Assembly (NCBI GenBank): GCA_022841795.1
Contig: JALHQU010000038.1
Location: 1 to 41,346, forward strand
Reading direction: 5' to 3'
From: Fimbriiglobus sp.
Lineage (GTDB): Bacteria; Planctomycetota; Planctomycetia; Gemmatales; Gemmataceae
Length of the DNA: 41,346 bases
The translations under genes were made by a program, and so were the position numbers. This document shows, one piece after another, positions 1 through 7,429 of the stretch (its first letter is position 1; the number at the start of each line of letters is the position of its first letter). The notes under the pieces were generated by a model. That model was not told the DNA's origin and did not search any database. It saw only the letters and a list, made by a program, of their open reading frames with translations.

Positions 1-67
1 CCCCTACGAACCAACCTGTAGGGGCCGCCCTCTGTGGCGGCCCGCCGGTCCGGCGGTGCCGGACCGG
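1..67. repeat. Stacked intergenic hairpins downstream of the BBP7 gene
   Basis: Three inverted repeats lie in a row. A 7-bp arm pair sits at 1-7 and 18-24, a GGGCCGCC/GGCGGCCC pair at about 22-43, and a perfect 10-bp stem at 45-54 and 58-67 with a GGT loop. They immediately follow the minus-strand stop codon of the BBP7 gene. No T-tract follows on the minus strand, so a classical intrinsic terminator is not clear. The element belongs to the palindrome-rich intergenic material seen throughout this window and may extend past the window edge. Confidence 0.55.
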
Positions 68-73
68 ATTGTT

Positions 74-1468
74 TCAGTACCGCCACTCCAGCCCGAAACT
101 CAGCCCCTGAGCCCAGAAGTCGCCGCGGTCGAACGGCATGGCCGGGCGGGTGAACGGGAGCATGGTCGCCGCCGGGTTCGGCGGCTGCAACTGCGTCAGG
201 TCCACCGTGCGGTCGATCTGGTCGCCCGCCCGCACCGCGTGACTCAGGTACAGGAACTGATACCCGACGAACACCCGCGACCGCTCGCCGAGCAGGAACC
301 CGACCCGCACGTTCGCCTCCGGCAGCACGGCGAACGCCGACCGGCTGAACCGCCCGCCGTTCGTCCCCTGGCCGAACACCCCGCCGGCGAAGTAGCTGAC
401 GCTCGGCCCGCCGAGCGTGTCCGCCACCGACACCGTCTGCCCGCTCACCCGCACCACCTCCACCGTCCGCCCGAGCGACACCTTCGTGTCCGCCTGGACG
501 AAGAACCCGTTCCACCCCCACTCCGACCGCAGCCCGAGCTGCCCGCCGTGGAAGCGGTTGTGGGCGTCGAACTGGTCGGCCGACGCCGTCCGGAACCGTA
601 CCGGCTGCGGGAACATGTTCGGGACCGCGTTCGCCGCGATCAGCACCTCGGGGTCGAACGCCGACTGGGTGTCGATCCGCACCCCCTCGTTCGCCATGAA
701 GTAGCGGTAGCCGGTGAGCGCGTGGACTTTAAGTTTTGGCGAGTTGTACAGGTTCACCAGCCCGGTCAGCTCCCACCCCTGCACGCGGACGCTCTGGTTC
801 ACCACAATCGATCCCTGTTGGAGCGTTGTGGACACCAGTACCGTATCCTCCGCTCCGGTGTACGGGTTGACCAGCGGGATGCCGAACGTCGGCCCCCGCC
901 AGTTCCCGCCGCCGCGGAACGGGGCCGTCGTGGTGTTCGTGCCCAGGAACGAGTAGCCGAACTCGTACCCGGCCCGCTCGCCGGCCCCGAGCGACCAGCC
1001 GAGCACGAACCGCCCGCCGGCCGACCCCGGTGGGTCTTGCGACCGCCCGCCGAATAGGACGGATGTGTTCGGCCCGCCGAGCGTGGGTAGTCCGATCGGG
1101 CTGGTCGTCACCAGCGGCGGCAGGGTCTGCGGCTTCGTCCACCACAGCAGCACCTCGGCCGAGTCCCACGACCGGCCGAACGGCTTGGTCCGGTCCGGTC
1201 CGGTTTCGATCACCCGCAACGGTTCGTCCGGCGGCAGTTTGGACGGATCGAGTACGCCCGGCTTCGACGGAACGAGTTCGACCGCCCCCGGTTGAAGCGG
1301 CTGCGACACCACCGTGCCGTTCGGCATCGACTGGACCAATGCTTCGGCCGGCATGGTAAGTGGCGGCAGCGGCTCGGCCGGGACGACCGGCGCCGGCGGG
1401 CGGACCGTCTGCGCGAACGCCGCCGACAAGCTGCCGAGCAAACCGACCGCCGCCAGGAATCGGAACAT
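74..1468 (-). CDS. BBP7 family outer-membrane beta-barrel protein
   Basis: This 464-residue protein is predicted to be an outer-membrane barrel of the planctomycete BBP7 family, whose biological role is not known. The start is placed at the ATG at 1468 because GGGAGG lies 7 bases upstream and the product then opens with a signal peptide (MFRFLAAVGLLGSLSAAFA) cleaved near AQT. A proline-rich stretch of about 80 residues follows. Next comes a segment with the BBP7-typical elements 'LLWWTK', 'PPLVTTSPIG' and 'SVLFGGR', then alternating aromatic/glycine strands. It ends in an aromatic residue (FGLEWRY), as outer-membrane barrels do for BAM recognition. It is transcribed divergently from hemB and is probably monocistronic. 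The family call rests on recognised motifs; the location is inferred. Confidence 0.85.
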   Translation of the reverse strand: MFRFLAAVGLLGSLSAAFAQTVRPPAPVVPAEPLPPLTMPAEALVQSMPNGTVVSQPLQPGAVELVPSKPGVLDPSKLPPDEPLRVIETGPDRTKPFGRSWDSAEVLLWWTKPQTLPPLVTTSPIGLPTLGGPNTSVLFGGRSQDPPGSAGGRFVLGWSLGAGERAGYEFGYSFLGTNTTTAPFRGGGNWRGPTFGIPLVNPYTGAEDTVLVSTTLQQGSIVVNQSVRVQGWELTGLVNLYNSPKLKVHALTGYRYFMANEGVRIDTQSAFDPEVLIAANAVPNMFPQPVRFRTASADQFDAHNRFHGGQLGLRSEWGWNGFFVQADTKVSLGRTVEVVRVSGQTVSVADTLGGPSVSYFAGGVFGQGTNGGRFSRSAFAVLPEANVRVGFLLGERSRVFVGYQFLYLSHAVRAGDQIDRTVDLTQLQPPNPAATMLPFTRPAMPFDRGDFWAQGLSFGLEWRY

Positions 1469-1583
1469 GCACCGCCCTCCCGGTCGTAACACGGGTTGAG
1501 CCGGAGGTATGCCGTCTGATGAGAAGCCTGTCTACCCGAACGGCAAGTACACTGACTGCGACGTGCTACACCAGGATTCCCCC

Positions 1584-2597
1584 GTGACCCCACCCCCGCC
1601 GACCGGCCGCTTCCCCGCCGTCCGCCCCCGCCGCCTGCGGTCGTCCCCCTTACTCCGGGCGATGGTCCGCGAGACCGAGCTGCGGCCGAGCGACTTCATC
1701 CTGCCGCTGTTCGTCCGCCCCGGCACCGGCGTGCGGAACGAGATCGGGTCGATGCCCGGCAACTTCCAACTTTCCCCGGACACCCTGATCGACGAGATCG
1801 GCCGGGCGACGGAGGTGGGCGTGCGGGCGTTCATGCTGTTCGGCATCCCGCCGGAGAAGGACGCCGACGGGCGGGTGGCCCTGCGGGACGACGGCATCGT
1901 ACAGCAATCCCTGCGGGCGGTGCGGAAGGCGTTCGGGCAAGACGTGTACCTCGTCACCGACGAGTGCTTCTGCGAGTACACCACGCACGGGCACTGCGGC
2001 ATCCTGTGTTCGGTCCACGGCGTGCAAGACCTGGACAACGACGCCACCCTGCCCTTGCTGGCCGAGCAGTGCGTCAGCCACGCGAAGGCCGGGGCGGACA
2101 TGGTGGCCCCGAGCGGGATGCTGGACGGCATGATCGGGACGATCCGCACGGCGCTGGACGCTGCCGGGCACATCAACGTGCCGATCATGAGCTACGCGGC
2201 CAAGTACGCCAGCGGGTTTTACGGCCCGTTCCGCGACGCGGCCGAAAGCCCGCCGCAGTTCGGCGACCGTAGCTCCTATCAGATGGACCCGGCGAACACG
2301 GACGAGGCGGTGCGGGAGGTGGCGCTGGACGTGGGCGAGGGGGCGGACATCGTCATGGTGAAGCCGGCGCTGTCGTACCTGGACGTGATCCGCCGGGTGA
2401 AGGACACCTTCGACTGCCCGATCGCGGCGTACAACGTGAGCGGCGAGTTCGCCATGGTGAAGGCGGCGGCCCGGAACGGGTGGATCGACGAGCGGCGGGT
2501 GACGCTGGAGATCCTCACGAGCATCAAGCGGGCCGGCGCCGGCATCATCCTGACGTACCACGCTCGCCAGGCGGCCGAGTGGCTGAAAGCAGGGTAG
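1584..2597 (+). CDS. hemB: Delta-aminolevulinic acid dehydratase (porphobilinogen synthase)
   Basis: HemB condenses two 5-aminolevulinate molecules into porphobilinogen in cytosolic tetrapyrrole synthesis. The opening 'RPRRLR...LRAMVRET' is typical. The cysteine-rich metal site DECFCEY...HGHCG keeps three cysteines, indicating the zinc-dependent type. The two Schiff-base lysines lie in SYAAKYASGFYGP and MVKPALSYLD. A GTG start at 1584 gives 337 residues, close to the usual 320-340, and has AGGA 7-8 bases upstream. The in-frame ATG at 1509 would add 25 unconserved residues and has GGAGG only one base away, so it is less likely. No other haem gene is adjacent, so the gene appears to stand alone. 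Confidence 0.95.
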   Translation: MTPPPPTGRFPAVRPRRLRSSPLLRAMVRETELRPSDFILPLFVRPGTGVRNEIGSMPGNFQLSPDTLIDEIGRATEVGVRAFMLFGIPPEKDADGRVALRDDGIVQQSLRAVRKAFGQDVYLVTDECFCEYTTHGHCGILCSVHGVQDLDNDATLPLLAEQCVSHAKAGADMVAPSGMLDGMIGTIRTALDAAGHINVPIMSYAAKYASGFYGPFRDAAESPPQFGDRSSYQMDPANTDEAVREVALDVGEGADIVMVKPALSYLDVIRRVKDTFDCPIAAYNVSGEFAMVKAAARNGWIDERRVTLEILTSIKRAGAGIILTYHARQAAEWLKAG

Positions 2598-2751
2598 TAA
2601 CCCGCTCACGCCGTGAGCGGAGGCTTCGGCCCACGGAGTATGTCGGCCACTTTGAAGTAGCCCGCTCACGGCGTGAGCGGTAGCAGCTTCGGCCCACGGC
2701 GTGGGCCGGCTACTTCGTGGAGGCTTCGGCCCACGGCGTGGGCCGGTTACT
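2595..2751. repeat. Tandem cluster of short palindromes between hemB and ftr
   Basis: Successive near-identical palindromes occupy the convergent gap. CCGCTCACG/CGTGAGCGG occurs at 2602-2620 and again at about 2662-2680. GGCCCACGGCGTGGGCC lies at about 2691-2707 and again at about 2728-2744. They are linked by the recurring spacer GGCTTCGG. The cluster touches the ftr stop codon at 2747-2749. Related CACGCCGTG cores recur at 3655, 10531 and 25765. It may act as a bidirectional terminator for the converging genes, but the repeated modular make-up points to a mobile or recombining palindromic repeat. Confidence 0.75.
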
Positions 2752-3643
2752 CTGCCAGCAGCTTGTGCAGGTGCAGGTGGTGCGGGCCGAGTTTGCCGCC
2801 GTAGTTCCCCGCCGTGATCTTCACCACCCCCGGCCGACACGCCGCCCGCACCCCCGCCCGCATCGCGTCCTCCACCGCCGCCAGCGTCAGCCCGTCGATG
2901 ACGATCTCGTACACCGCGTTCACCCCGTCCGGCAGCGCCGAGCGTACCTGCCCCCGCAGGGTCGGGCAGTAAGCGTCGTTCGTGCTCGCCTTCAGCGCCG
3001 GGTACTTGCTGCCCACCTTGCTGCCGGCCCGCACGATGCCGCCGGGGAACGGGGCGATCACGCCGGGCACGCCCCGCACCGCTGCTGCCGCCGCTTCCGC
3101 CGCCGCCAGTGCCGCCGCCAGCGACTCGCCCAGGATGAGCAGGTTCCCGCCGGCCACGCCCTTCACCGTGCCGAACGATTCTTCGCACAGGAACTCGCCG
3201 TCCATCGTCGGGATTCGCCAGTACCGCCGGCCGTCCAGCCGCTTGCTGATCTGCCAGCCGTCGCCGAAGTACCGCAGGTTCCCGCCGACCTTGACCGACC
3301 GCTCCGGGTCGCCGGCCAGCCCGTTGAAACACGCCGTCGTCGGGCACGTCAGGACGCACTGCGCGACGCGGTTCACCACCGCTTTTTGCAAAGCGTCGCG
3401 GCTGAAGGCGAAGAACAGCAGCGACACCCCCGGCCGGCCGTCCGGGGTTTCCTCGGATGAAAGTGTTCGCTCGACGCCGGCTTCCGCATCACACCCGATC
3501 ACCGACGCGGCGTACCCGGTGGCCTCACGGGCAGCGGTGTCCGCCCAGCCGGGCGTGTCGGCCGTCACGACCACCCGGCAGGCGGTCATCGGGAAGGCTT
3601 CGGCGAACGTGTCGTCGATGGCGACGGAGTTGACGGTCAGCAC
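2747..3643 (-). CDS. ftr: Formylmethanofuran:tetrahydromethanopterin formyltransferase
   Basis: Ftr (FhcD in methylotrophs) moves a formyl group between methanofuran and tetrahydromethanopterin in the cytosol. From the GTG at 3643 the product has 298 residues, the normal Ftr size, and starts with the family signature 'VAIDDTFAEAFPM'. AGGAG lies 5 bases upstream of that GTG. The reading frame continues upstream to 3697, but those 18 codons come from the palindrome at 3655-3716 and are probably not translated. Conserved family stretches include 'CPTTACFNG', 'SKRLDGRRYWRIP', 'APFPGGI.RAGSKVGSKY' and 'ITAGNYGGKLG'. The gene faces away from fwdDBAC, which encode the partner complex. Homology is clear; in proteobacteria this subunit is part of the Fhc complex. 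Confidence 0.95.
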   Translation of the reverse strand: MLTVNSVAIDDTFAEAFPMTACRVVVTADTPGWADTAAREATGYAASVIGCDAEAGVERTLSSEETPDGRPGVSLLFFAFSRDALQKAVVNRVAQCVLTCPTTACFNGLAGDPERSVKVGGNLRYFGDGWQISKRLDGRRYWRIPTMDGEFLCEESFGTVKGVAGGNLLILGESLAAALAAAEAAAAAVRGVPGVIAPFPGGIVRAGSKVGSKYPALKASTNDAYCPTLRGQVRSALPDGVNAVYEIVIDGLTLAAVEDAMRAGVRAACRPGVVKITAGNYGGKLGPHHLHLHKLLAE

Positions 3644-3654
3644 GGCGGCTCCTG

Positions 3655-3716
3655 AAAGTAGCAGGCACACTCCGTGTGCCGCCAGCAGACGGCACACGGA
3701 GTGTGCCTGCTACTTT
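3655..3716. repeat. Perfect 26-bp inverted repeat in the ftr/fwdD divergent region
   Basis: Arms 3655-3680 and 3691-3716 are exact reverse complements around a 10-base loop. The core CACACTCCGTGTG resembles the palindromes at 2595, 10531 and 25765. It fills the space between the divergent ftr and fwdD genes. It is therefore either a cruciform-forming regulatory element or, more likely given the other copies, an inserted palindromic repeat. Confidence 0.85.
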
Positions 3717-3790
3717 GAATCGTCTATTTCTTTCGCCATCCATCCGCCAGCCGTAAATAGGATGACTCCCCACCCGGACGGAGCGTGTTC

Positions 3791-4132
3791 ATGGCGGCGC
3801 GGCATTTCCTGCTCATCCCCGGCCGCACCAGCAAGCAGGGCCAGCAGATCAACATCGGCAAGGATGAGGACGCCTACCTGAAGATGACCACCACCCTCAC
3901 CATGCACGTCGACGACCTGAAAGAGATGGGCTTAGCGGCGGGGCAGTCGGTGCGGGTGCGGAGCGAGAGCGGCGAGGCCGTGTTCGCGGTGCAGGCCGGG
4001 AACATTCCGCGTGATATGCTATTCGTGCCCTATGGCCCGCCGACGTGTTTGCTGATGCCGACCGAGACCGACGGCACGGGAATGCCGACGTCGAAGGGGT
4101 GGGACGTGGAGGTGGAGGCGATCACCAGTTGA
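3791..4132 (+). CDS. fwdD: Formylmethanofuran dehydrogenase subunit D (molybdopterin-dinucleotide binding)
   Basis: This 113-residue cytosolic protein matches the small FwdD/FmdD subunit, which supplies the C-terminal Mo/W-bis-pterin-binding domain of formylmethanofuran dehydrogenase. Visible family motifs are 'LIPGRTSKQG' near the N-terminus, 'GQSVRVRSESGE' in the barrel, and the highly conserved C-terminal 'ETDGTGMPTSKG'. I chose the ATG at 3791 because GGAG lies 7 bases upstream; an in-frame GTG at 3785 is too close to that site. It opens the fwdD - small ORF - fwdB - fwdA - fwdC run. Its presence matters because hydrolytic Fhc complexes of methylotrophic bacteria do not use this subunit, so a metal-pterin centre is implied here. 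Confidence 0.92.
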   Translation: MAARHFLLIPGRTSKQGQQINIGKDEDAYLKMTTTLTMHVDDLKEMGLAAGQSVRVRSESGEAVFAVQAGNIPRDMLFVPYGPPTCLLMPTETDGTGMPTSKGWDVEVEAITS

Positions 4133-4141
4133 GGGGTTGCG

Positions 4142-4288
4142 ATGTCCGACGACAAGCCGATTGACGCCCAGGAAGCGACCGCCACCGCGCCGCCGGACGC
4201 CGACGTGCCGGCGTGGGAGCAGATCGAACCGGGGCGGTTCATGCCGCGGCGGGTCCGCGGGTCGTGTCGCGGGCTGGCGCTGGGGTGA
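4142..4288 (+). CDS. Small uncharacterised protein inside the fwd cluster
   Basis: This 48-residue ORF starts 9 bases after fwdD and has GAGG shortly upstream of its ATG, consistent with translational coupling. It begins with an acidic, alanine/proline-rich stretch of about 24 residues. A basic tail with aromatic residues follows (AWEQIEPGRFMPRRVRGSCR, then GLALG at the terminus) and contains one cysteine. I do not recognise a family. Its place between subunits D and B, and the contrast between disordered N-terminus and ordered-looking tail, suggest a small accessory or assembly factor; that is inference. The alternative is a chance ORF, made less likely by spacing and strand. Confidence 0.55.
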   Translation: MSDDKPIDAQEATATAPPDADVPAWEQIEPGRFMPRRVRGSCRGLALG

Positions 4289-4330
4289 AGCTTCGTGGTG
4301 CCGTCCGGTCCGGACGGCTTGCCTTCTTCC

Positions 4331-4385
4331 GTGGTACCGGCGGCCCGCCGGTGATTTGCCGACACCGGCGGGCCGCCGGTACCAC
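4331..4385. repeat. Long palindrome, family A copy 1 (GTGGTACCGGCGGCCCG core)
   Basis: Perfect 23-bp arms at 4331-4353 and 4363-4385 flank a 9-base loop. Near-identical elements occur at 11435-11500 and 34445-34500, and a single arm at 39435-39458. A smaller hairpin (CCGTCCG/CGGACGG, 4301-4317) lies just upstream. The element separates the small ORF from fwdB, so a transcript covering the fwd genes would carry a strong hairpin here. Confidence 0.9.
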
Positions 4386-4409
4386 GAAACCAAAGCCTGG
4401 GGCCATCCG

Positions 4410-5714
4410 ATGAACCTGACCGTCGTGAAGAACGCCACCTGCACCTTCTGCGGCTGCGTGTGCGACGACATCGAGCTGCACGCCGACGGCACCCGCATCA
4501 CCGAAACGAAGGGGGCGTGCATCCTCGGCCAGTCGTGGTTCAAGAACCACACCGCCGAGCACTTGTACCCGGACGCCCTGATCGACGGTAAAGAAGCCAC
4601 GGTGGACGAGGCCGTCGAAGCCGCCGCCGACATCCTGCACGCGGCCCACCTGCCGGTGGTGTACGGGCTGAGCAACACCACCTGCGAGGCCCAGCGGGAG
4701 GCCGTCCACCTGGCCGAGGTCGTCGGCGGGGTGATCGACAGCCACACCTCGTTGTGACACGGGCCGACCGAGATCGCCGCCCAGTTGGGCGGAAAAGTCT
4801 CGTGTACGCTAGGCGAGGTGAAGAACCGGGCCGACCTCATCATCTACTGGGGCGGGAACCCGGCCGAGTGCCACCCGCGGCACTTCACCAAGTACACCAT
4901 CATGCAGAAGGGGCGGTTCATCCCCAACGGCCGCAAGGGGCGGACGATGGTTCTGGTGGACATCCGCGAGACGCCGAGCGCGAAGGCGGCGGACGTGTTC
5001 CTCCAGGTGCGGCCGGGCAAGGACTTCGAGGTGCTGACCGCCCTCCGGGCGGTGGTGAAAGGGCAGCGGGTGGACGCGGCGGCGGTCGCCGACACCGGGC
5101 TGTCACTGGACCAACTGACAGACCTGGCGAACCGCATGAAGGCGTGCCGGTTCGGGGTGCTGTTTTTCGGCATGGGCCTGTCCATGACCCGCGGCAAGCA
5201 CATGAACTCGGCGGCGGCGCTGACGCTGGCGGCGGAGCTGAACGCCTTCACCAAGTTCGTCGCCATGCCGATGCGGGGGCACGGGAACGTGACCGGGGCG
5301 GACGTGATCATGCGGTACACCACCGCCTTCCCGTTCGGGGTGAACCTGAGCCGCGGGTACCCGCGGTTCAACCCCGGTGAGTTCTCGACGATCGACCTTC
5401 TGGTGCGGGGTGACAACGACGCCACGCTGGTGCTCGGGGCCGACCCAGGGGCCACCATGCCGCAGCCGGCCATCCGGCATCTGAGCCAGACGCCGACCAT
5501 CGTGCTCGACCCGAAGGTGACGCACACCAGCCGGCTGGCGAAGGTCCACATCACCACCGCCGCGACGGGCATCACCGCCCCCGGCACGGTGTACCGGATG
5601 GACGAAATCCCGCTGCCGCTGAAGCCGCCGCTGGTCGGCCCGTACCCGACGGACGAGGACGTGATGCGACGGATCCGCGAGGCGGCGGAGCGGAAAGCAC
5701 ACATTGCGGCGTAA
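4410..5714 (+). CDS. fwdB: Formylmethanofuran dehydrogenase subunit B, selenocysteine form (in-frame UGA)
   Basis: FwdB is the catalytic Mo/W-bis-pterin subunit that interconverts formate and CO2 in formylmethanofuran metabolism. Read through one UGA (4755-4757, codon 116), the frame encodes 434 residues. The N-terminus holds the [4Fe-4S] site C11-x2-C14-x3-C18 and C37 (KGACILG). The UGA falls at the active-site position of the family motif Cys/Sec-His-Gly-Pro and is followed at once by HGPTEIA. Downstream, 'CTLGEVKNRADLIIYWGGNP', 'HPRHFTKY' and 'VDIRETPSAKAAD' are strongly family-like. Conservation on both sides in one frame argues for selenocysteine rather than decay, and a hairpin follows the UGA. 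Selenocysteine machinery is not in the window, so a nonsense mutation or read error remains possible. A routine gene caller would split this gene at 4757/4785. Confidence 0.88.
4755..4804 (+). promoter_or_regulatory. Candidate bacterial SECIS element after the fwdB UGA
   Basis: Directly downstream of the UGA the RNA can fold into a two-part stem. The lower 5-bp stem is CGAGA (4769-4773) with UCUCG (4798-4802). Above it is an asymmetric internal loop (3 and 5 bases), then a perfect 6-bp stem CCGCCC (4777-4782) with GGGCGG (4787-4792), closed by the tetraloop AGUU. The loop GU lies 27-28 bases past the UGA, within the spacing known for bacterial SECIS hairpins, which present a G/U in the apical loop to SelB. 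CACG (4758-4761) can alternatively pair with CGUG (4801-4804). Structure is read from sequence; function is inferred. Confidence 0.65.
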
Positions 5715-5726
5715 CCGGGAGCGTTC

Positions 5727-7352
5727 ATGCTTCGCATCCGCGGCGGCAAAGTCTACGACCCGAAGAACGGCGTCGATGGCGTCGTGAAGGACGTGTGCAT
5801 TTCCGGCGGCAATGTGGTCACCGACGTGGACGGCGGGCGGGTGATCGACGGCACCGGGCTGGTCGTGTTCCCCGGCGGGGTGGACGTCCACACGCACGTC
5901 GCCGGCGCCGCCCTCAACTTCGCCCGCGGGCTGATCCCCGAGCAGCACCGCAACGCCCACCCCATCGTCCGCGACCACATCCGCCGGGCCGGGATCGTCG
6001 GCGCCACCCCCACCACCTTCGCCACCGGGTACGTGTACGCCGGCATGGGGTGGACGACGGTGAACGAAGCGGCCGTGCCGGTGTTGTCCGCCAAGCACAC
6101 GCACGAGGAACTCCGCGACACGCCGATGGTGGACAAGACGTGCTGCGTGCTGATGGCGAACAACGAAATCCTGCTCGACCTGATCGAGGCCGGCGACCAC
6201 GAACGGGTGAAGCACGTGCTGGCGTGGCACGTCTGGGCGGCGAAGGCCTACGGGGTGAAGGCGGTGAACCCCGGCGGGGTGGAGGCGTGGAAGTTCGGCG
6301 GGGATGCGAAGAAGTTGCTGGAGCCGGTGCCCGGCTACAAGACGCTCACCCCGGCCGACATCGTGAGTGGGATGGCACGCGCGTGCGACGAGTTGCGGCT
6401 GCCGCACGCGGTCCACTTGCACTGCAACAACCTGGGTGCGCCGGGGAACGTATCGACGACGCTGGACACCATGAAGGCGCTGGAGGGGCACCGGGCGCAC
6501 ATGGCGCACCTGCAATACCACGCCTACGGCGGGGACGACTGGCTGACGTTCCGCTCCGAGTCCGCGAAGATCGCCGAGGCGTTCAACGCCAGTCCGAACC
6601 TGACGTGCGACGCCGGGGCGGTGCTGTTCGGCACCACCGTCACCATCACCGCCGACGGCCCGTGGCAGCACCTGCTGTACCAACTCACCGGCAAGAAGTG
6701 GGGCAACCTGGACGTGGAGAACGAGACCGGGTGCGGGGTGGTGCCCTACGTGTACAAGGAGAAGAACATCGTCAACGCGGTGCAGTGGGCGGTCGGGTTG
6801 GAACTACTGCTACTGATCGACGACCCGTGGCGGGTGTCGCTCACCACCGACCACCCGAACGGCGCCCCGTTCTGGCGGTACCCGGAAATCCTGCACCTGC
6901 TGATGAACGCCGACTTCCGCAAGGAGCAGATCGCCAGATTGCCGGAGAAGGCGAGGTCGCGGATCATCCTCGACCAGCTCACCCGCGAGTACACGCTGGG
7001 CGAGGTCGCCGTCATCAGTTCCGCCGGGCCGGCCCGGGCGCTCGGGCTGGAGCACAAGGGGCACCTGGGCGTCGGGGCGGACGCGGACGTGGCCGTCTAC
7101 CACGCCGAGAAGGACGTCACGAAGATGTTCTCCCACCCGCGGTACGTCATCAAGGGCGGCGAGGTGGTGGTGGAAGAAGGCGAACTGCGGCAGGTGGTGG
7201 AGGGGAGCGTGACGGCGGTGAAGCCGGCCTACGACCCGGAGGTAGAGGAGTTCCTCCGCCAGCTGTTCCAGCAGTATTACACGATGTCGTTCGACAACTA
7301 TCCGGTGACGCCCGACCGGGTGCATGGACTTCAGGTGAACGAACTCAACTAG
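5727..7352 (+). CDS. fwdA: Formylmethanofuran dehydrogenase subunit A (zinc amidohydrolase)
   Basis: FwdA/FhcA is the cytosolic amidohydrolase subunit that forms or hydrolyses the formyl-methanofuran amide bond using a binuclear metal site. The 541-residue product shows the HxH ligand pair H55/H57 (VDVHTHVAG). K178 lies in 'YGVKAVNPGGVEAWKFGG', the carboxylated-lysine position of the family. There are further His ligands in 'AVHLHCNN' and 'HRAHMAHLQYH', and the catalytic aspartate in 'TTDHPNGAPFWRYPEI'. The ATG at 5727 has GGGAG five bases upstream and lies 12 bases after fwdB, so the two are co-translated. Together with fwdB, fwdC and fwdD it completes the catalytic ABCD core. Confidence 0.96.
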   Translation: MLRIRGGKVYDPKNGVDGVVKDVCISGGNVVTDVDGGRVIDGTGLVVFPGGVDVHTHVAGAALNFARGLIPEQHRNAHPIVRDHIRRAGIVGATPTTFATGYVYAGMGWTTVNEAAVPVLSAKHTHEELRDTPMVDKTCCVLMANNEILLDLIEAGDHERVKHVLAWHVWAAKAYGVKAVNPGGVEAWKFGGDAKKLLEPVPGYKTLTPADIVSGMARACDELRLPHAVHLHCNNLGAPGNVSTTLDTMKALEGHRAHMAHLQYHAYGGDDWLTFRSESAKIAEAFNASPNLTCDAGAVLFGTTVTITADGPWQHLLYQLTGKKWGNLDVENETGCGVVPYVYKEKNIVNAVQWAVGLELLLLIDDPWRVSLTTDHPNGAPFWRYPEILHLLMNADFRKEQIARLPEKARSRIILDQLTREYTLGEVAVISSAGPARALGLEHKGHLGVGADADVAVYHAEKDVTKMFSHPRYVIKGGEVVVEEGELRQVVEGSVTAVKPAYDPEVEEFLRQLFQQYYTMSFDNYPVTPDRVHGLQVNELN

Positions 7353-7361
7353 CCCTCTTCT

Positions 7362-7418
7362 CTTCGCCGCGACCGAAGAGAGCGTGCCGCGTTCACGCTC
7401 CCTTCGGTCGCGGCGAAG
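7362..7418. repeat. Palindrome, family C copy 1, between fwdA and fwdC
   Basis: CTTCGCCGCGACCGAAG (7362-7378) pairs with its exact complement at 7402-7418, and GAGCGTG (7380-7386) pairs with CACGCTC (7394-7400). This gives a 24-bp stem with a single mismatch. It ends 11 bases before the fwdC start, so in mRNA it would sit against the ribosome-binding region. The outer arms match the element at 12802-12856. Confidence 0.85.
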
Positions 7419-7429
7419 ATTTCATCACC

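Noticed and set aside
2595-2751. Palindrome cluster as a CRISPR array
   Set aside because: Units are short dyads of unequal spacing without unique spacers of constant length.
1650-3359. 569-codon minus-strand ORF across hemB and ftr
   Set aside because: Low-complexity Arg/Pro/Gly product opposite well-supported genes; a composition artefact.
3644-3697. N-terminal extension of Ftr resembling a signal peptide
   Set aside because: The residues are encoded by the palindrome; AGGAG before the GTG at 3643 and the family start position fit better.
4137-4757. Separate truncated protein ending at the UGA, with a second protein starting at 4785
   Set aside because: Both pieces are adjacent parts of one FwdB in the same frame, and the UGA falls at the active-site Cys/Sec; a single selenoprotein gene explains the pattern better.
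5795-7429. Long open frame upstream of fwdC in the same frame
   Set aside because: It is an out-of-frame shadow of fwdA, extremely Arg/Gly-rich, typical of high-GC alternative frames.
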